A DNA stretch of 64,000 nt, taken from contig CATQJL010000316.1 of NCBI GenBank assembly GCA_958299035.1, positions 41,156,025 to 41,220,024 of the forward strand, given 5' to 3'. Shown here piece by piece: positions 41,013 to 51,490 of the stretch. Below the pieces are notes generated by a model, which saw only the letters and a program-made list of their open reading frames with translations, was not told the origin of the DNA and did no database searches. The position numbers and the translations under genes were made by a program. The stretch is from Cylicocyclus nassatus. Taxonomy: Eukaryota > Nematoda > Chromadorea > Rhabditida > Strongylidae. How positions within the stretch are numbered: the first letter of the stretch is position 1; the number at the start of each line of letters is the position of its first letter.

Positions 41013-41608
41013 TTATATATAAAACTCAAAGTTTGTGCAACTCTTGACCGTATGTTTTTTATAGACTCCTTTGCGCGTGAACCGATTGAGCTGAAATTTT
41101 GCACATATATGTTTTCGACCCCGTAGATGGTTTTAGGCTACTTTCTTAAGCGATTCGCTGGATCCTTCTATTGATTTATTGATTTCGGCACTTTGAAATG
41201 AAGGTGAAGTCTTATCAACCACTATCATACCCCACACACATTTTGGTGTAAACAATAGCAGAGAAGCTCATTCTAAATTCTAACAAGAAGAACGCGGTAG
41301 AGCTAACTGGCTACCAAGCTTTCAAGTAAGTTCCTGATCATCTCGCACGTGTGGACTTGCATCCAGCTTCATGAGAGTGCGGAACCATATTCAGTTTAGT
41401 GTTTGTGAAATTTGCCCATATAAACTGTCAAAGCGAAACTTTTGAAGGGCTTCCAAGTGCAGAAACTAGGCAATGAAGATAACGCTATCAATTTCTAAAT
41501 CAGGATTTTGGATATACCACTTGAAATGTCATGTATGTAGATTCCATAATTGATTAGAATGTTAGAATCAACCTATAACAGCCGGGCAAAGCCGGGTACA
41601 GCGGCTAG
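41013..41608 (+). mobile_element. Helitron-like element, related 5' end, family C
   Basis: Starts with TATATATAAAACTC directly after the CTAG of the previous element and ends GCGGCTAG before a T, with a GCCGGG-rich hairpin near the end. The 5' third resembles family B; the rest differs. Confidence 0.65.
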
Positions 41609-42272
41609 TTCAGAGATAAGGAAAAACCATTTGACAAAGTTGTGAGGATTTTTTTAGACGAGTGTAACAAATCTTATACAACCTAACAAAGTTACTTGGT
41701 ATAAGGAGTGGAAGTGGAGTGGGACAGTACAGTCCATAACTCACTGTAAGCACATTCTAAATGTACAGAGGATAGGGCATTTTATCAATCCACGTAGTTA
41801 TACACACTGTGCATGTGCAGTTTGCCAGTGTTGGATCTGAAGACTTCTGGCGAACTGCCAAATCTCGTCGCGACTGAAATCGCGTGAAGTATGCCCGGCC
41901 CTTTAGGCAAGAGGTCGTGCAAGGCACTTTAGGCAGTCTCATTCAATCACAAATTTTCCGATCATATTCATGTTGTTTTCAGGTTGCACATTACGTTTTA
42001 GCCAAAATTGTCCTTGAAAGTTTATAGGAATACGTCTAAATGAGGTGCGCGCTCATTATTCTGTGAATAGCCTATACCGCGTCAAGACCTCCGCGGGCAA
42101 AAGGATTTTGCAAGGCCTAAACACAGATACACTGTACATCAATTAGGCCTTTAACATGATTACGTGACACAAGCTGTGCATGATTCGCTTAAATGGGCGG
42201 AGCGGAAGGGCGCAGAGCGTTTACAGTAGAGTAGGTTTTTCGTAACGCGGTAAAATCGCGTGAACAAAAGGA

Positions 42273-42455
42273 TAAGGCTACAGCAAGACGAAGGCGCAGA
42301 AGCAGTATCCAGTTAAACGGGCGCGGACGCGACGACGCAGGATTTACAACGGCGCATATCTTCACCGTTGTAAATCCTGCGCCTCATGCGCTCTGCAACT
42401 AATAAAGCCGCATTCGCGTCCAGAGATGTTGCGCCTTCGTCATGCAGCAGTCTAT
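42273..42455. mobile_element. MITE, second copy of the 36.2 kb family
   Basis: Inverted ends carry GACGAAGGCGCA (left) and TGCGCCTTCGTC (right). The interior has a second inverted repeat around GGATTTACAACGG. Confidence 0.75.
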
Positions 42456-42819
42456 AGGTACGCGTTATTTGCGCACGCAAGTAGCCAGCACTAGAGGCAT
42501 AGTTACAGTCGAGTGGTTTTCCGGTTGGCATAATGTGGTTGCAATGTAGGCAAAATGCGGCAAAATTGGCGCGTAAATAATTAGCCACGCCAGTAATGGC
42601 GGCATTCTGCGCGCGCAGTTGGAAGGCGTTACAGGCGTAGCTTTTTCTACACGAACCGATTTTGTACCGCATTTCACCTACAGTGCAAACACACTATATC
42701 AAGCGGAAGATCTACTCAACTGTAGTTGTTCACGCGCAAGTTCTACCGCATTTTTTCGGCACCGCAAGCGCATCAAATCAAGCGGAAAATCTACCTGACT
42801 GTAGGCTGTGGAGGAACTA

Positions 42820-43580
42820 TTAGGTTGTCCCGAAAGTAAACCGTATTTTTGAATAAATCAAACATTTTTTGTTTTCCTAGCAGACTTGGGGTACCATTCG
42901 ATAGAGCGAAGCAAGCTCTGCAAAATGACCACCAAGGATCCGCTTAAGTCGCATTCCATGCAAAGTCTGAAGCCAAAATCGAAAAAAAATTTATTACCTG
43001 AAAATTGGATTTTCGCGGGGAAAATCCCTACGCACTCCCAACTTGTTCATTATACAGCAGACACATAGTAGTACTCATATAAGCTTTTGCCGAATTTTTT
43101 CCTGGCATAGAAAGCGAGAAACAAAAATTGTCCAAAAATGGCAAACTCCGCTTCCAGCCCCTCCCACATATGTCATTGTATACTACAAGCCTTACTGAGT
43201 ATAACCTCAAAATTTGAGCCCTGTATGTGCTCTTGTAGTAGAAATACCGAGTTTTACATGGAAAACCTGAAAAAAGTGGCATTTTGGCATTTTGGGACCC
43301 CCTTTGCAACCAAAAACATTTTTCAATACTACTATGTGTCTACTATATAAGGACCAAGTTGGAAGTCAGTAGGAAATTTCTGGAAGGAGATCCGATTTTT
43401 AGGGTAGCTGAAAATTTTTGATTTTTGGATCCAAATTTTACCTGGATCGCGACTTAGACGGTTCTTTGGTGGTCATTTGGTAGAGCTTGCTTCGCTCTAT
43501 CGAATGGTGCCCCAAGTCTGCCAGAAAAACAAGAACAGTTTGATTTATGCAAAGTACGGTATACTTTTAGGACAACCTAA
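42820..43580. mobile_element. Mariner-like element with long inverted arms
   Basis: The ends read TTAGGTTGTCC and the inverse, flanked by TA. Inverted similarity continues about 150 bp inward through TGGTACCATTCGATAGAGCG and its counterpart. No transposase seen. Confidence 0.85.
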
Positions 43581-43782
43581 TATGTTGATAGACCTTTAAT
43601 AACCATTACAGATTCTTGGTACTTTTCCGTTATCCGGGCCCTTTTTTTCAAGAAAGGATTTTGCTTCTTTTCTTGTACTAGATTTGGTAAAAATTTCAGA
43701 GGATGGAGAGTCAACCTCCTGTCACTTGTTAAAAAAAAATTGACACGTCATTTACATGTTTAACAGGTTTTACCAAGGTTTT

Positions 43783-43986
43783 GTTTAGCCTACCTATCGA
43801 TGTACCGGGCTGTCAAATGAAGTGTCTGTTGCACCAGCTCCAGCATCTCCACTTCCGAGCTGGACTCGACCCGGGACTGCGTCTCTTTCGTGGAACATGC
43901 TCCCTAATCACTTCCAATCGATTGAGGCTCCACCCTTTCCAAGCTCGCCCTGGGAAAGTACTCAGGGCGACTTTTTCATCATCTAA
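43783..43986 (+). CDS. Candidate terminal exon, Pro/Ser-rich, function unknown
   Basis: An acceptor-like TTTTGTTTAG at 43773-43782 opens into a phase-0 frame of about 66 codons ending at a TAA near 43984. The peptide is rich in Pro, Ser and Trp (SVAPAPASPLPSW near the start, WESTQGDFFII at the end). GC content is higher than in the flanks. A decayed relative lies at 61955-62080, so this may be an exon of a duplicated gene or part of a repeat. No upstream exon was identified. Confidence 0.33.
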
Positions 43987-44515
43987 ACGACGAGACGATC
44001 GGCAGCCTTCAAGCCATCATCTGTATTATTTCCCAGCTCGTTTGGCGGAAACAACGTGAAAAGCAGGATTTCTTTGAATAATTGCTGAAAGTTATCAAGC
44101 TGTTCCAATAAACGTTTGAACCTGTCTTGGTTTTATGGTACACTCCTGAACGGCTTTTGAATCATTTCAGGTACTTTCGCTTCATCGGAAATGATTTTGA
44201 AAAAAACATTAATTGTCCCCAAACGTGTCAATTTTTATCTTGGCACGTAGTAAGGAGACAGCCTCACAAGACTTATTGAAAAATTCTTAAGCAGAAGCAC
44301 GCATCTCATGAGAACATTTTGAAGAAATAATTCCGGTGACGGAAAAATACCTATTTTTCTTCTACAAATGGCTGACTAAAATCATCTGACATCTGAAAGC
44401 ATGAGTTCGAGGTGTGTGTGCTCTTTTCAAGGTCTTGTTAATATCGGCGATTTTATTCTGCAATCATGCTTGCGCTTCACAACATTTCTTGCTCATCGAT
44501 TTTGTGTACCATCAG

Positions 44516-44772
44516 TCACACAATACTATCATTCAGCTGCTGCGGCATTCGATTTTTTCGACCCTTTCTTTGTTCTATCGAACGATGCTTCCTGTAAAGG
44601 TTTGGTGGATCAAACACTGAGTCCCCTTTAACCCTCCCGTTTCGACGTACCTCTTTGCTCGACGTTGCGCCACGACGCGCTCTTCTCCTTTTTCTAATTA
44701 TGATTACCACAATGCCTACAATAATAATGCCAACCAAGACACCAGCTACGAGACCGATATAAAAGAATGTTC
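44516..44772 (-). CDS. Candidate last exon of a single-pass membrane protein
   Basis: After an acceptor-like TCTTCTTCAG the frame encodes a strongly hydrophobic segment of about 24 residues (YIGLVAGVLVGIIIVGIVV and following). A basic stop-transfer cluster RKRRRARR follows, then a polar, basic tail of about 45 residues to the stop. That is the layout of the C-terminus of a type I membrane protein. The acceptor splits a codon, so at least one upstream exon is required, and I could not identify it. A GTACGT inside the exon could be an alternative donor. Confidence 0.42.
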
Positions 44773-44844
44773 CTGAAGAAGACAACTTTTATTAGTCTGA
44801 CATTTCTAGCAAATTAAAAAAAGTATTACGCCGTTCCAGTGAGC

Positions 44845-45000
44845 GTGCGATGATTCCAGATCTGAGTGATGCACGTTTCAGTAATTGTGCAGCGCTCCCA
44901 GAACTGGATAAGGCACGTTCAGTGAATATGCAGTTCTTCCAATACTAAATAATACACCTTTTAGTAGATGTGTGCTGCTTGTACTGGATAATGCGCTATC
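44845..45000. repeat. Degenerate ~42 bp tandem repeat, about 3.5 units
   Basis: Units begin TCCAGATCTGAGTGATGCAC, TCCCAGAACTGGATAAGGCAC, TCCAATACTAAATAATACAC and TGTACTGGATAATGCGC, each followed by a CAGTRAAT-like and TGCAGC-like block. Confidence 0.55.
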
Positions 45001-46126
45001 CTCTTCGTCATACTGATATTTATCCAGCCATCCTCTCTTGATTCTGACTCCTGTACGAGTAACTTCAAACAGCAACGTTCAGTGGAAGAAAGCGCCTGGC
45101 TTACGAGATGATAGCATAATTTCAACCGCTCAAAGTGACTAGAACAGGGGAAATTGGCCACTTGATAAGCTACTGGTTTTGATTATGAGTGCAAGTATGG
45201 CGTATGGTCTATGCCATATGACGACTTTACGATAAACGATATGAACATATTGACGACAAAGGAGTGAAATTTGTGCATCGATCGTGTGGATCATATACTA
45301 AACTCATTGATTACGTGTGGTACCTCAAGATGTGGATCCTTGGCTAATTTTGAACAAGTTGCATGGGCGCTCATTGTCCTTGCTTATGAAAATAATGAAA
45401 GAGCCCTCGGGAGAGTAACCCACAAGGCGATAGTGAGGTCCTGCAGCACTACCTCTTGTCTGCTGTAAATGGGTTGAGAAGTTTTTCCAATGATTGCTTC
45501 TACGCGCTGAGTCAAATGTATGGTGTCGAGCATTGTAAGAAAAAGCCAATAGCCAGCTGGGGCTGTACAGGAGTCTCAGTGTCGATCCTTAAAAGAAGGA
45601 GCGTAATTCCTGGGCACGAAACTTTCTTTTATCGTGTCTGGCCGTATTTGCAAATAAAAGGCTACGTCTTTGTGTCCACCAATTTTTCCCTGGATCTTAA
45701 AAAAGAGTCATTTAGCCCGCTTGAGATGAGTATAAACCTAATGCATTTCCTACTCTATTCACGACATTATGATTCAATGTATCACACACGGAGTTGAACA
45801 GTGTCGAAACCTGATCTATTCTTGTGCATTAAGAGGCACTTGTTAAGAAACGAATTATATCAGCCTACTAGAGAAGAGATTGATGCGCGTATGCCAACAC
45901 AATCTAAGACTCAAAGAGCATCTAAGGATGAGTTTGTTAATATATCACGTGGAGTTGAATTCTGATCTATTGGAGAGAAAAGGACTTTCTTATAAGATCT
46001 TCAAAACTGCGTCTGCAAGCTCCATGGATGGTGACCTGTTCGGTTACAACTGAAGGAACGGTGAAACAAGAGTCCGAGTGATTTTGGTAAAGGAACTGTT
46101 CCACTATCATTCCTTATCATGACTTA

Positions 46127-46839
46127 TCCTACTATAATAACGCGCTAAGGCCGTCTGTTTTTTGTGTGTCTGTGTGTCTGTATGAAAATCTGTTTGTCGC
46201 GAAATTCATAGAGGAAGCTGTAGCTAAGCTATCGGGCTGCAATTATGCATAACATACCGTGCCAGCCTGTAGGCCCACCATGCGCAAGGACGAGCCGGTT
46301 CGATAAGCGGGTCCCTCAAAATTTGCGCGTCAAACGTGTCCACGCGCCTTTTGGCACGCAAAATTGGGTCGCTAATTCGACTTTTTGCAAAGTTATGATT
46401 TGCCTGACAAGTAACTCTGCGTGCCATGAATTCCAGCCCAAAAAATGCTCAAAAAATTTGCTTTTTTGCGAAAACAGCGCCAAAAAGTGATGAACGCTTA
46501 GATAGTCGATTTGGCAAGGTTTTATTTGAAAAAACTGAAAAGTTTTTGCACTGAAATGTAGCCCAAGGTGACTATTATCCTTATGACGATTATCAAACTA
46601 AAATAAATTCAGATCAGTAATCCGTTCAAATTCGCATTTGTTTCCTTGCAACAAAGTTTTTTTTTCTCAAATTTACCGATCTTACATGGAAATGCTTCAT
46701 GAATGAACAGTTGTTTACGATTCATTTGTGATGCTCAGCATCGCGTGGTGAGTTTCAAAGCCATTCTCATGCGAACATGAGAAAGGCATACGGATAGGGA
46801 GCCAGTGCGAACCTCCGCGAAGCGGAGGTGACGCACTGG
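46127..46839 (+). mobile_element. Non-autonomous Helitron, family A, copy 2
   Basis: Closely similar to 39600-40300 over the full length. A before TCCTACTATAATAACG, CTGG before T, same CCTCCGC/GCGGAGG hairpin, enclosed by CCAGTGCG and CGCACTGG. Confidence 0.88.
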
Positions 46840-46842
46840 TCA

Positions 46843-47256
46843 TCTATATATATATAAAACTCAATGTCTGTGAGGATGTTCGTTTAGTTGTTCGTTCGTT
46901 ATAGAAACGCGCGCCGCTGAACCGATCCGGCTGAAACTTCGCACACGTATATTTTCGACCCCGTCGGTGGTTTAGAGCTACTTTCCGCTGCGATTCGCCG
47001 GGCCATTCTATCGATTTATTAATTTGTTTACTCAAACCTTATAAAATGAAGGGCCATCATGGCAACCGATCATTTTTACATATAAGCATGTATGCAGGGG
47101 CGGTAAAGTCCATTTCAGTCTTAAAGTTGGTAGGGTGCGGTATTTAGTCTGAAAGCGCTTTACGCGCACGTTGGAAGAAATCTAGAGGCGTAAGTTTACA
47201 AGTTCTGTTGGCTTAACTAACTTGAAGTCTCGGGTGAGACCGGGACCACCAGCTAG
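46843..47256 (+). mobile_element. Non-autonomous Helitron, family B, copy 2
   Basis: Starts TCTATATATATATAAAACTC and ends AGCTAG before T. It is shorter than copy 1 and visibly more diverged from it than the two neighbouring family A copies are from each other. Confidence 0.75.
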
Positions 47257-47421
47257 TAACTTATAATAAAGGGCTAAGGGTTGTTTACGTTTGCCTGTCT
47301 ATGTGAATCTCTGTCTGTCACGAAATTCGTAGAGCGTGTTCCAGCCAACGTCCTGAGCCCAAGTTTTGCATAGCGCACGCTACCAGCATGAAAGCTCACT
47401 ATACAAAAGCATGAGCGGATC

Positions 47422-47758
47422 TTTGGTGTGTACCAAGTGATAGGGTAGACGAGTAGTTGTGGAATAGGTTTATTCACACTGGCGTAGATTAGTTGAGAGC
47501 GATCCATATTACAGTCGGGGGCTCCTTATATACACGAATAGAAGGCGGAGCTTGCCCGGGTACAATGTACAACGTAGGAGGGGTACGTGGCTTAAAAGGA
47601 GTTGCCGCCGTTCGGCTACACTCCTGGTGCACAGGTGCCAATCATTCTTGAGTGATTAGATACTCAAGAATGAGTGGCGTACAATTCAGCCTATGGGAAC
47701 TCCATAGGCGATGTGGAAAATGGAGTGGATTGGGTTGATGATATAGAAATCATCAACA
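47422..47758 (-). repeat. 3' LTR of the BEL/Pao element
   Basis: Same 337 bp as the 5' LTR except for one base (G near 47587 against A near 56885). TATA box at 47532-47525, AATAAA at 47474-47469. The polypurine tract upstream is weak. I see only a short CCCGGAG immediately before the LTR. Confidence 0.97.
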
Positions 47759-47861
47759 CTCCGGGCGACTAGGAAACGAAATGAGTAAAATCAGGTGAAG
47801 TTCAGAAAAATACACGTAATCGTTATAATGAACAAGCATTGGTGATCAAAATTACGAAAAA

Positions 47862-48263
47862 TTACACGCACATTAATGACAATTTTATGATTTTTGGGAC
47901 ACAAAAAATGGTGAGGGCTAACGCGGCTATGATTGCGATGGTAGCCACGACGAGCATCTTCCATGACGAGAGGGCGACGCTGATGATGTGTCCAATGTCG
48001 GGGTAGTTGTAGACGTTGACGTACGAAGCTTCCTCGCTAGCATTTGTGAAGAGCAGTCCGTTTTCGTGTGGGTGGTATGCCAGGATACCAGAGATGTTGA
48101 ATACGTGGCTTTTCGTTCCGCATCTCAGTGAACATCTGTCGACATAGTTAGCGACGGTCGATTGAAGTAGAGCAACTGTCTGCACTGTGTTTTCATTGCA
48201 GAAAGCAGCATAAATGTTCTGCGTGCTCTTATCTCCACCATTGTCGGGCGCGGTGAATGACAA
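47862..48263 (-). pseudogene. Frame-shifted C-terminal part of the env-like glycoprotein
   Basis: This continues the glycoprotein in the -1 frame relative to the integrase-env frame. It has several cysteines, an NIS glycosylation-type site, and a C-terminal membrane anchor of about 20 hydrophobic residues starting at MLVVATIAI, followed by a short tail. The shift maps to about 48250-48275, where the plus strand has an AAAA run. No slippery heptamer fits here, so a 1 nt indel (or sequencing error) is the likely cause. Confidence 0.8.
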
Positions 48264-51200
48264 GAAAAGGTAAGTCGTGCACCGGTCACGCAGTTGTAGC
48301 ATCCTTGAATCGGTGAGGCTGTGATGTCGCAGTCTTCATTGTTGACAACACTCGCTGTATTCCATTCCGCAGTCGTGCTGATAGTAACGTCGACTATGGA
48401 TTTGTGGCTGACTCCAAGTACTCTTCCATGGGCTTCTTGTAGATGTAAGAATGAGGAAGAGAGTGGCAGTCTGCTATCCATCGATGTCGTCAGATCCGAT
48501 ATGTTTGTGTTCTTGCAGATACAGTTAGCTTGATCATCCGTCGGGTAGCACTTGCAAGTGTCTTCTACATGGCAAAGGGAGAGGTTTTGCGAGCTTTCCA
48601 TCGTTGGACATCTGAGAGCAAATACGTCGTCTTTGTCGACCAAGGCAGTCTCCGCTTTGGTGGTGTTGACTGCTTGTAAAAACACAGAGCTCAGCAGCGG
48701 AATCGTCGGCGTTGTCACGAATTCCAATGTTAGGTTAGCGTCCTTTTGCGTATGAGTGGTCTGCGCAGTAATTGTTGCAGTGTTCGTTTCTCTTCGTCCA
48801 GTCACACTTGTGTAAGTGTATTTGATGATTGCTGATTCTTCCCAAGTTGGGCAGTGGAACACTTGGTAAATTGTTTCACTTTGCGGTTTTCCATATGAGC
48901 GGGAGAAGAGACATCCAGGTAGAGGTAGAAGGCAACCACATCCGATGCTTCCACATGACGAGGTGCACCTTGAGTATCCAGGAAATTCGTAGGTGTTGTG
49001 AAGTTCAGGTATGTAGGATCGTTGGCTTGTGTGATCACATGTGTTAGATGAGCATGATCCAGAGAAATGGCATCGTTTTGCTGACTCGGTCACTATCTCG
49101 GCATCTCTGGTGTAGAACAAGACTACGGGATTGCATTGGAGTAGGACGTGTTGAAGTTGTATCTCCATGCTACCAATTGTCTTGTTGTCGTGTTGGATCC
49201 TGAAGCAGGCTTGAGGGCGGTGCTCACTTAGAGTTATTCTGTTTTCGATAGTGTAGCGACAGTTGAGTGCGTTATTGATCCTCGTGCAGACGGCGTTCCT
49301 TGACGTGAGTGTGTGAGTGTATTGGCATGAAGTGACTCCTGTGATGAGACATATTGCAATAGCCACAAACGTGATCATCTTCGATTGGATTGGTAGAGAT
49401 CGGGATTGTCTTCCTAGCAGCTCGGAAAGTCGATCATTCGCAGAAGCAGCGTGATTTTCCGTTGGCATGTCGTTCTGGTTAGTTCGGCACAGAAGCTGTT
49501 TTCGTCGAATTCCAGTGCAGCAAATGAGCCAGATGAGCAGCATCATAAGGTATGCGCAAACTGCTGTGATTGCTATCGCAGTGTTGGGGGCGCAGTGTGG
49601 ATTCCGAAGCAAGTCTGCACAAACTATGCATTTGACCATGTCGCAAATGTCTCTTGGTGGGCAAATAATGATGTCGGAGTACTGTGTTGCTCCGATCATG
49701 GTGCGCCATTGAACTCGATGTTCTGTTGTGCGGTACTTCGGCGGGAGTGCTATTTCGTTTATTCCTTTCTTCGTCGAGATTTTCAGACAATCCTTGTAGT
49801 TGAGACATAGTTGTGATTGTGATTCTGAAGTCGTGTTAACTTTCACTCCATGTTCAGAGCAGGATAGCACATTAGCGGATGCCGTATCGATGAGAAGAAG
49901 AGCTGTCAGGCATATTGTTATCATCACTGACTTGCTGATTTGCGAAGCGCTTCTCTTTATGGTGGAGGAGTTAGAAGATGCGTAGTCTATAGGCTTTTTC
50001 GCAGCTCTCTGTGGTTGCTTGCGAGGTTCAGGTGCAGTTGTTGGTTTCTTCCTGAGCGCTTTTCTAACCTTGGCCACTATTCCTCCTTTTTGTGGCGTTG
50101 GATCCTGTCGCTTATCTTCGTTTTCTATCGTTGAACGAATTTCTAAGGGAACTATGCGATTGAGAGGTCTTTGAATCTCTCTTCCAGATGTAGTTCTTAG
50201 AATTGCGCTTCTGATTTCTCCATCTTTGCTTGGTACGAGTTGTGTTATAACAGCCATGGGCCAGTGTCCTCTGTTCAATTGTGAATCTTCGTCAAGCAGT
50301 ACAACGTCTCCAACTTCTGGTTTGCGATTTGTGGTTCTTCCATTCTTGAAAACATGGTGACGGTCGCGAAGTTCAAGGAGGTAGTCGTGTTTCCAAACAC
50401 TCCAGAACTTTTTCGTTATCTTCTCGGTCTCCAGAAGAGCTGTTTTGGCTTCCTTTTGTGATGAGAGTTCTGGACTTATCCGGTAATCTGGATCCTGTAC
50501 ATCATCGTCGACGGGTGTAAGTTGAGTGCTTCCAAGCCGAACGTCCTTATAGATGAAGTCCACTGGTCTCAAGACTTGGCAAGAAGGATCGTTTTCGCCT
50601 ATGTGAGTCAATGGTCTTGAGTTGACGATGCTTTCGATTTCACATAACGACGTTTGAAGAAGTTCGTCTGTTAGTTTCCGTCGTCCGATAGTCTTCTGCA
50701 TTGCTCTTTTCACTAGTCCAACCATTCTTTCCCAAACTCCTCCCATCCATGGTGAAGCTGGAGGAATGAAGTACCAGCTGATGCGGTGTTCGGCAAGGAA
50801 GAGTGATAAATGGTCGGAATCATCATTATTGACGTTGTTGCTGAGTATCAGTTCACTGAGGCGGAAGTTGGTTCCATTGTCGCTAATGATCTTTTCTGGT
50901 ACTCCTCGTCGTGCGATGAATCTTTTGAATGTGAGGAGAAAGCTTTTTGCGGAGAGGTCTGTAGCCACTTCCAGATGTATCAGCCGAGTGACTAGGCATG
51001 TGTATAGTGCTACGTAGCGCTTCTCATCTTGTCCATTTGGCGCTTTGATCAGTATCGGTCCCATATAGTCGACTCCCGTGTAGGCGAATGGTTTTGCTTG
51101 AGTCACGCGTTCTCTTGGAAGTGGGCCCATATCTGGATACGTGAAGGGTGACGAATTGAATTTCTTGCAAGTAGTGCAACATCGCAGAACTTTCTTGCAA

Positions 51201-51490
51201 AGCACTCTGTCTCTTGGTATCCAGAATCGTTGTCGAAGCTCGTATAAAAGCTGGTTGTTTCCGCAGTGAGCCAAGTCTCGGTGGATGTACTCGGCGATCC
51301 TAAGTCCCAGTACACTTTGCTTAGGTATATATATGGGATTAGCTAACTCTGACTGGACTTCAGCACGTTGTATGCGTCCACACTTTCGTAGGATTCCATC
51401 GCTGTCGAACACAGTCTTGAACTTTTTGAAACGTTTTTTGAAACGAGAGCTGCGCCGTAAATCCGTTGCTCTTGCAAGACGATTTGCTTT
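48125..51490 (-). CDS. BEL/Pao integrase fused in frame to env-like glycoprotein
   Basis: The frame opens after a TGA at 51493-51491 and has no ATG before the integrase core, so it needs a frameshift from the gag-pol frame. Numbering from 51412, the integrase zinc-binding H44, H49, C79 and C82 are followed by the catalytic D115, D178 and E228, and a C-terminal integrase-tail domain is at about 335-425. Without a stop the frame continues into an env-like part: hydrophobic segments at about 495-512, 611-632 and 678-692, then a Cys-rich ectodomain. The ectodomain has a GCGC-type cysteine cluster near 824-827, as in phlebovirus-like class II fusion glycoproteins of nematode BEL/Pao elements. The frame is lost at the far end, near the A4 run at 48264-48267, and the true C-terminus lies in another frame (47862-48260). 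The copy is therefore broken in env. Confidence 0.9.
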   Translation of the reverse strand, partial: KANRLARATDLRRSSRFKKRFKKFKTVFDSDGILRKCGRIQRAEVQSELANPIYIPKQSVLGLRIAEYIHRDLAHCGNNQLLYELRQRFWIPRDRVLCKKVLRCCTTCKKFNSSPFTYPDMGPLPRERVTQAKPFAYTGVDYMGPILIKAPNGQDEKRYVALYTCLVTRLIHLEVATDLSAKSFLLTFKRFIARRGVPEKIISDNGTNFRLSELILSNNVNNDDSDHLSLFLAEHRISWYFIPPASPWMGGVWERMVGLVKRAMQKTIGRRKLTDELLQTSLCEIESIVNSRPLTHIGENDPSCQVLRPVDFIYKDVRLGSTQLTPVDDDVQDPDYRISPELSSQKEAKTALLETEKITKKFWSVWKHDYLLELRDRHHVFKNGRTTNRKPEVGDVVLLDEDSQLNRGHWPMAVITQLVPSKDGEIRSAILRTTSGREIQRPLNRIVPLEIRSTIENEDKRQDPTPQKGGIVAKVRKALRKKPTTAPEPRKQPQRAAKKPIDYASSNSSTIKRSASQISKSVMITICLTALLLIDTASANVLSCSEHGVKVNTTSESQSQLCLNYKDCLKISTKKGINEIALPPKYRTTEHRVQWRTMIGATQYSDIIICPPRDICDMVKCIVCADLLRNPHCAPNTAIAITAVCAYLMMLLIWLICCTGIRRKQLLCRTNQNDMPTENHAASANDRLSELLGRQSRSLPIQSKMITFVAIAICLITGVTSCQYTHTLTSRNAVCTRINNALNCRYTIENRITLSEHRPQACFRIQHDNKTIGSMEIQLQHVLLQCNPVVLFYTRDAEIVTESAKRCHFSGSCSSNTCDHTSQRSYIPELHNTYEFPGYSRCTSSCGSIGCGCLLPLPGCLFSRSYGKPQSETIYQVFHCPTWEESAIIKYTYTSVTGRRETNTATITAQTTHTQKDANLTLEFVTTPTIPLLSSVFLQAVNTTKAETALVDKDDVFALRCPTMESSQNLSLCHVEDTCKCYPTDDQANCICKNTNISDLTTSMDSRLPLSSSFLHLQEAHGRVLGVSHKSIVDVTISTTAEWNTASVVNNEDCDITASPIQGCYNCVTGARLTFSCHSPRPTMVEIRARRTFMLLSAMKTQCRQLLYFNRPSLTMSTDVH

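Larger units (their letters stand above)
44050..46126. other. Mostly unassigned
   Basis: Outside the 44.5 kb membrane-tail exon and the tandem repeat, 45241-45797 (+) has two moderately long frames. They show no recognisable motif or splice support. Confidence 0.4.

Noticed and set aside
45271..45797. Two adjacent plus-strand frames
   Set aside because: No recognisable domain. The boundaries do not fit exons and the frames are unrelated to neighbours.
48250..48275. Programmed frameshift in env
   Set aside because: No X_XXY_YYZ heptamer fits the incoming frame, so a simple indel is the better explanation.
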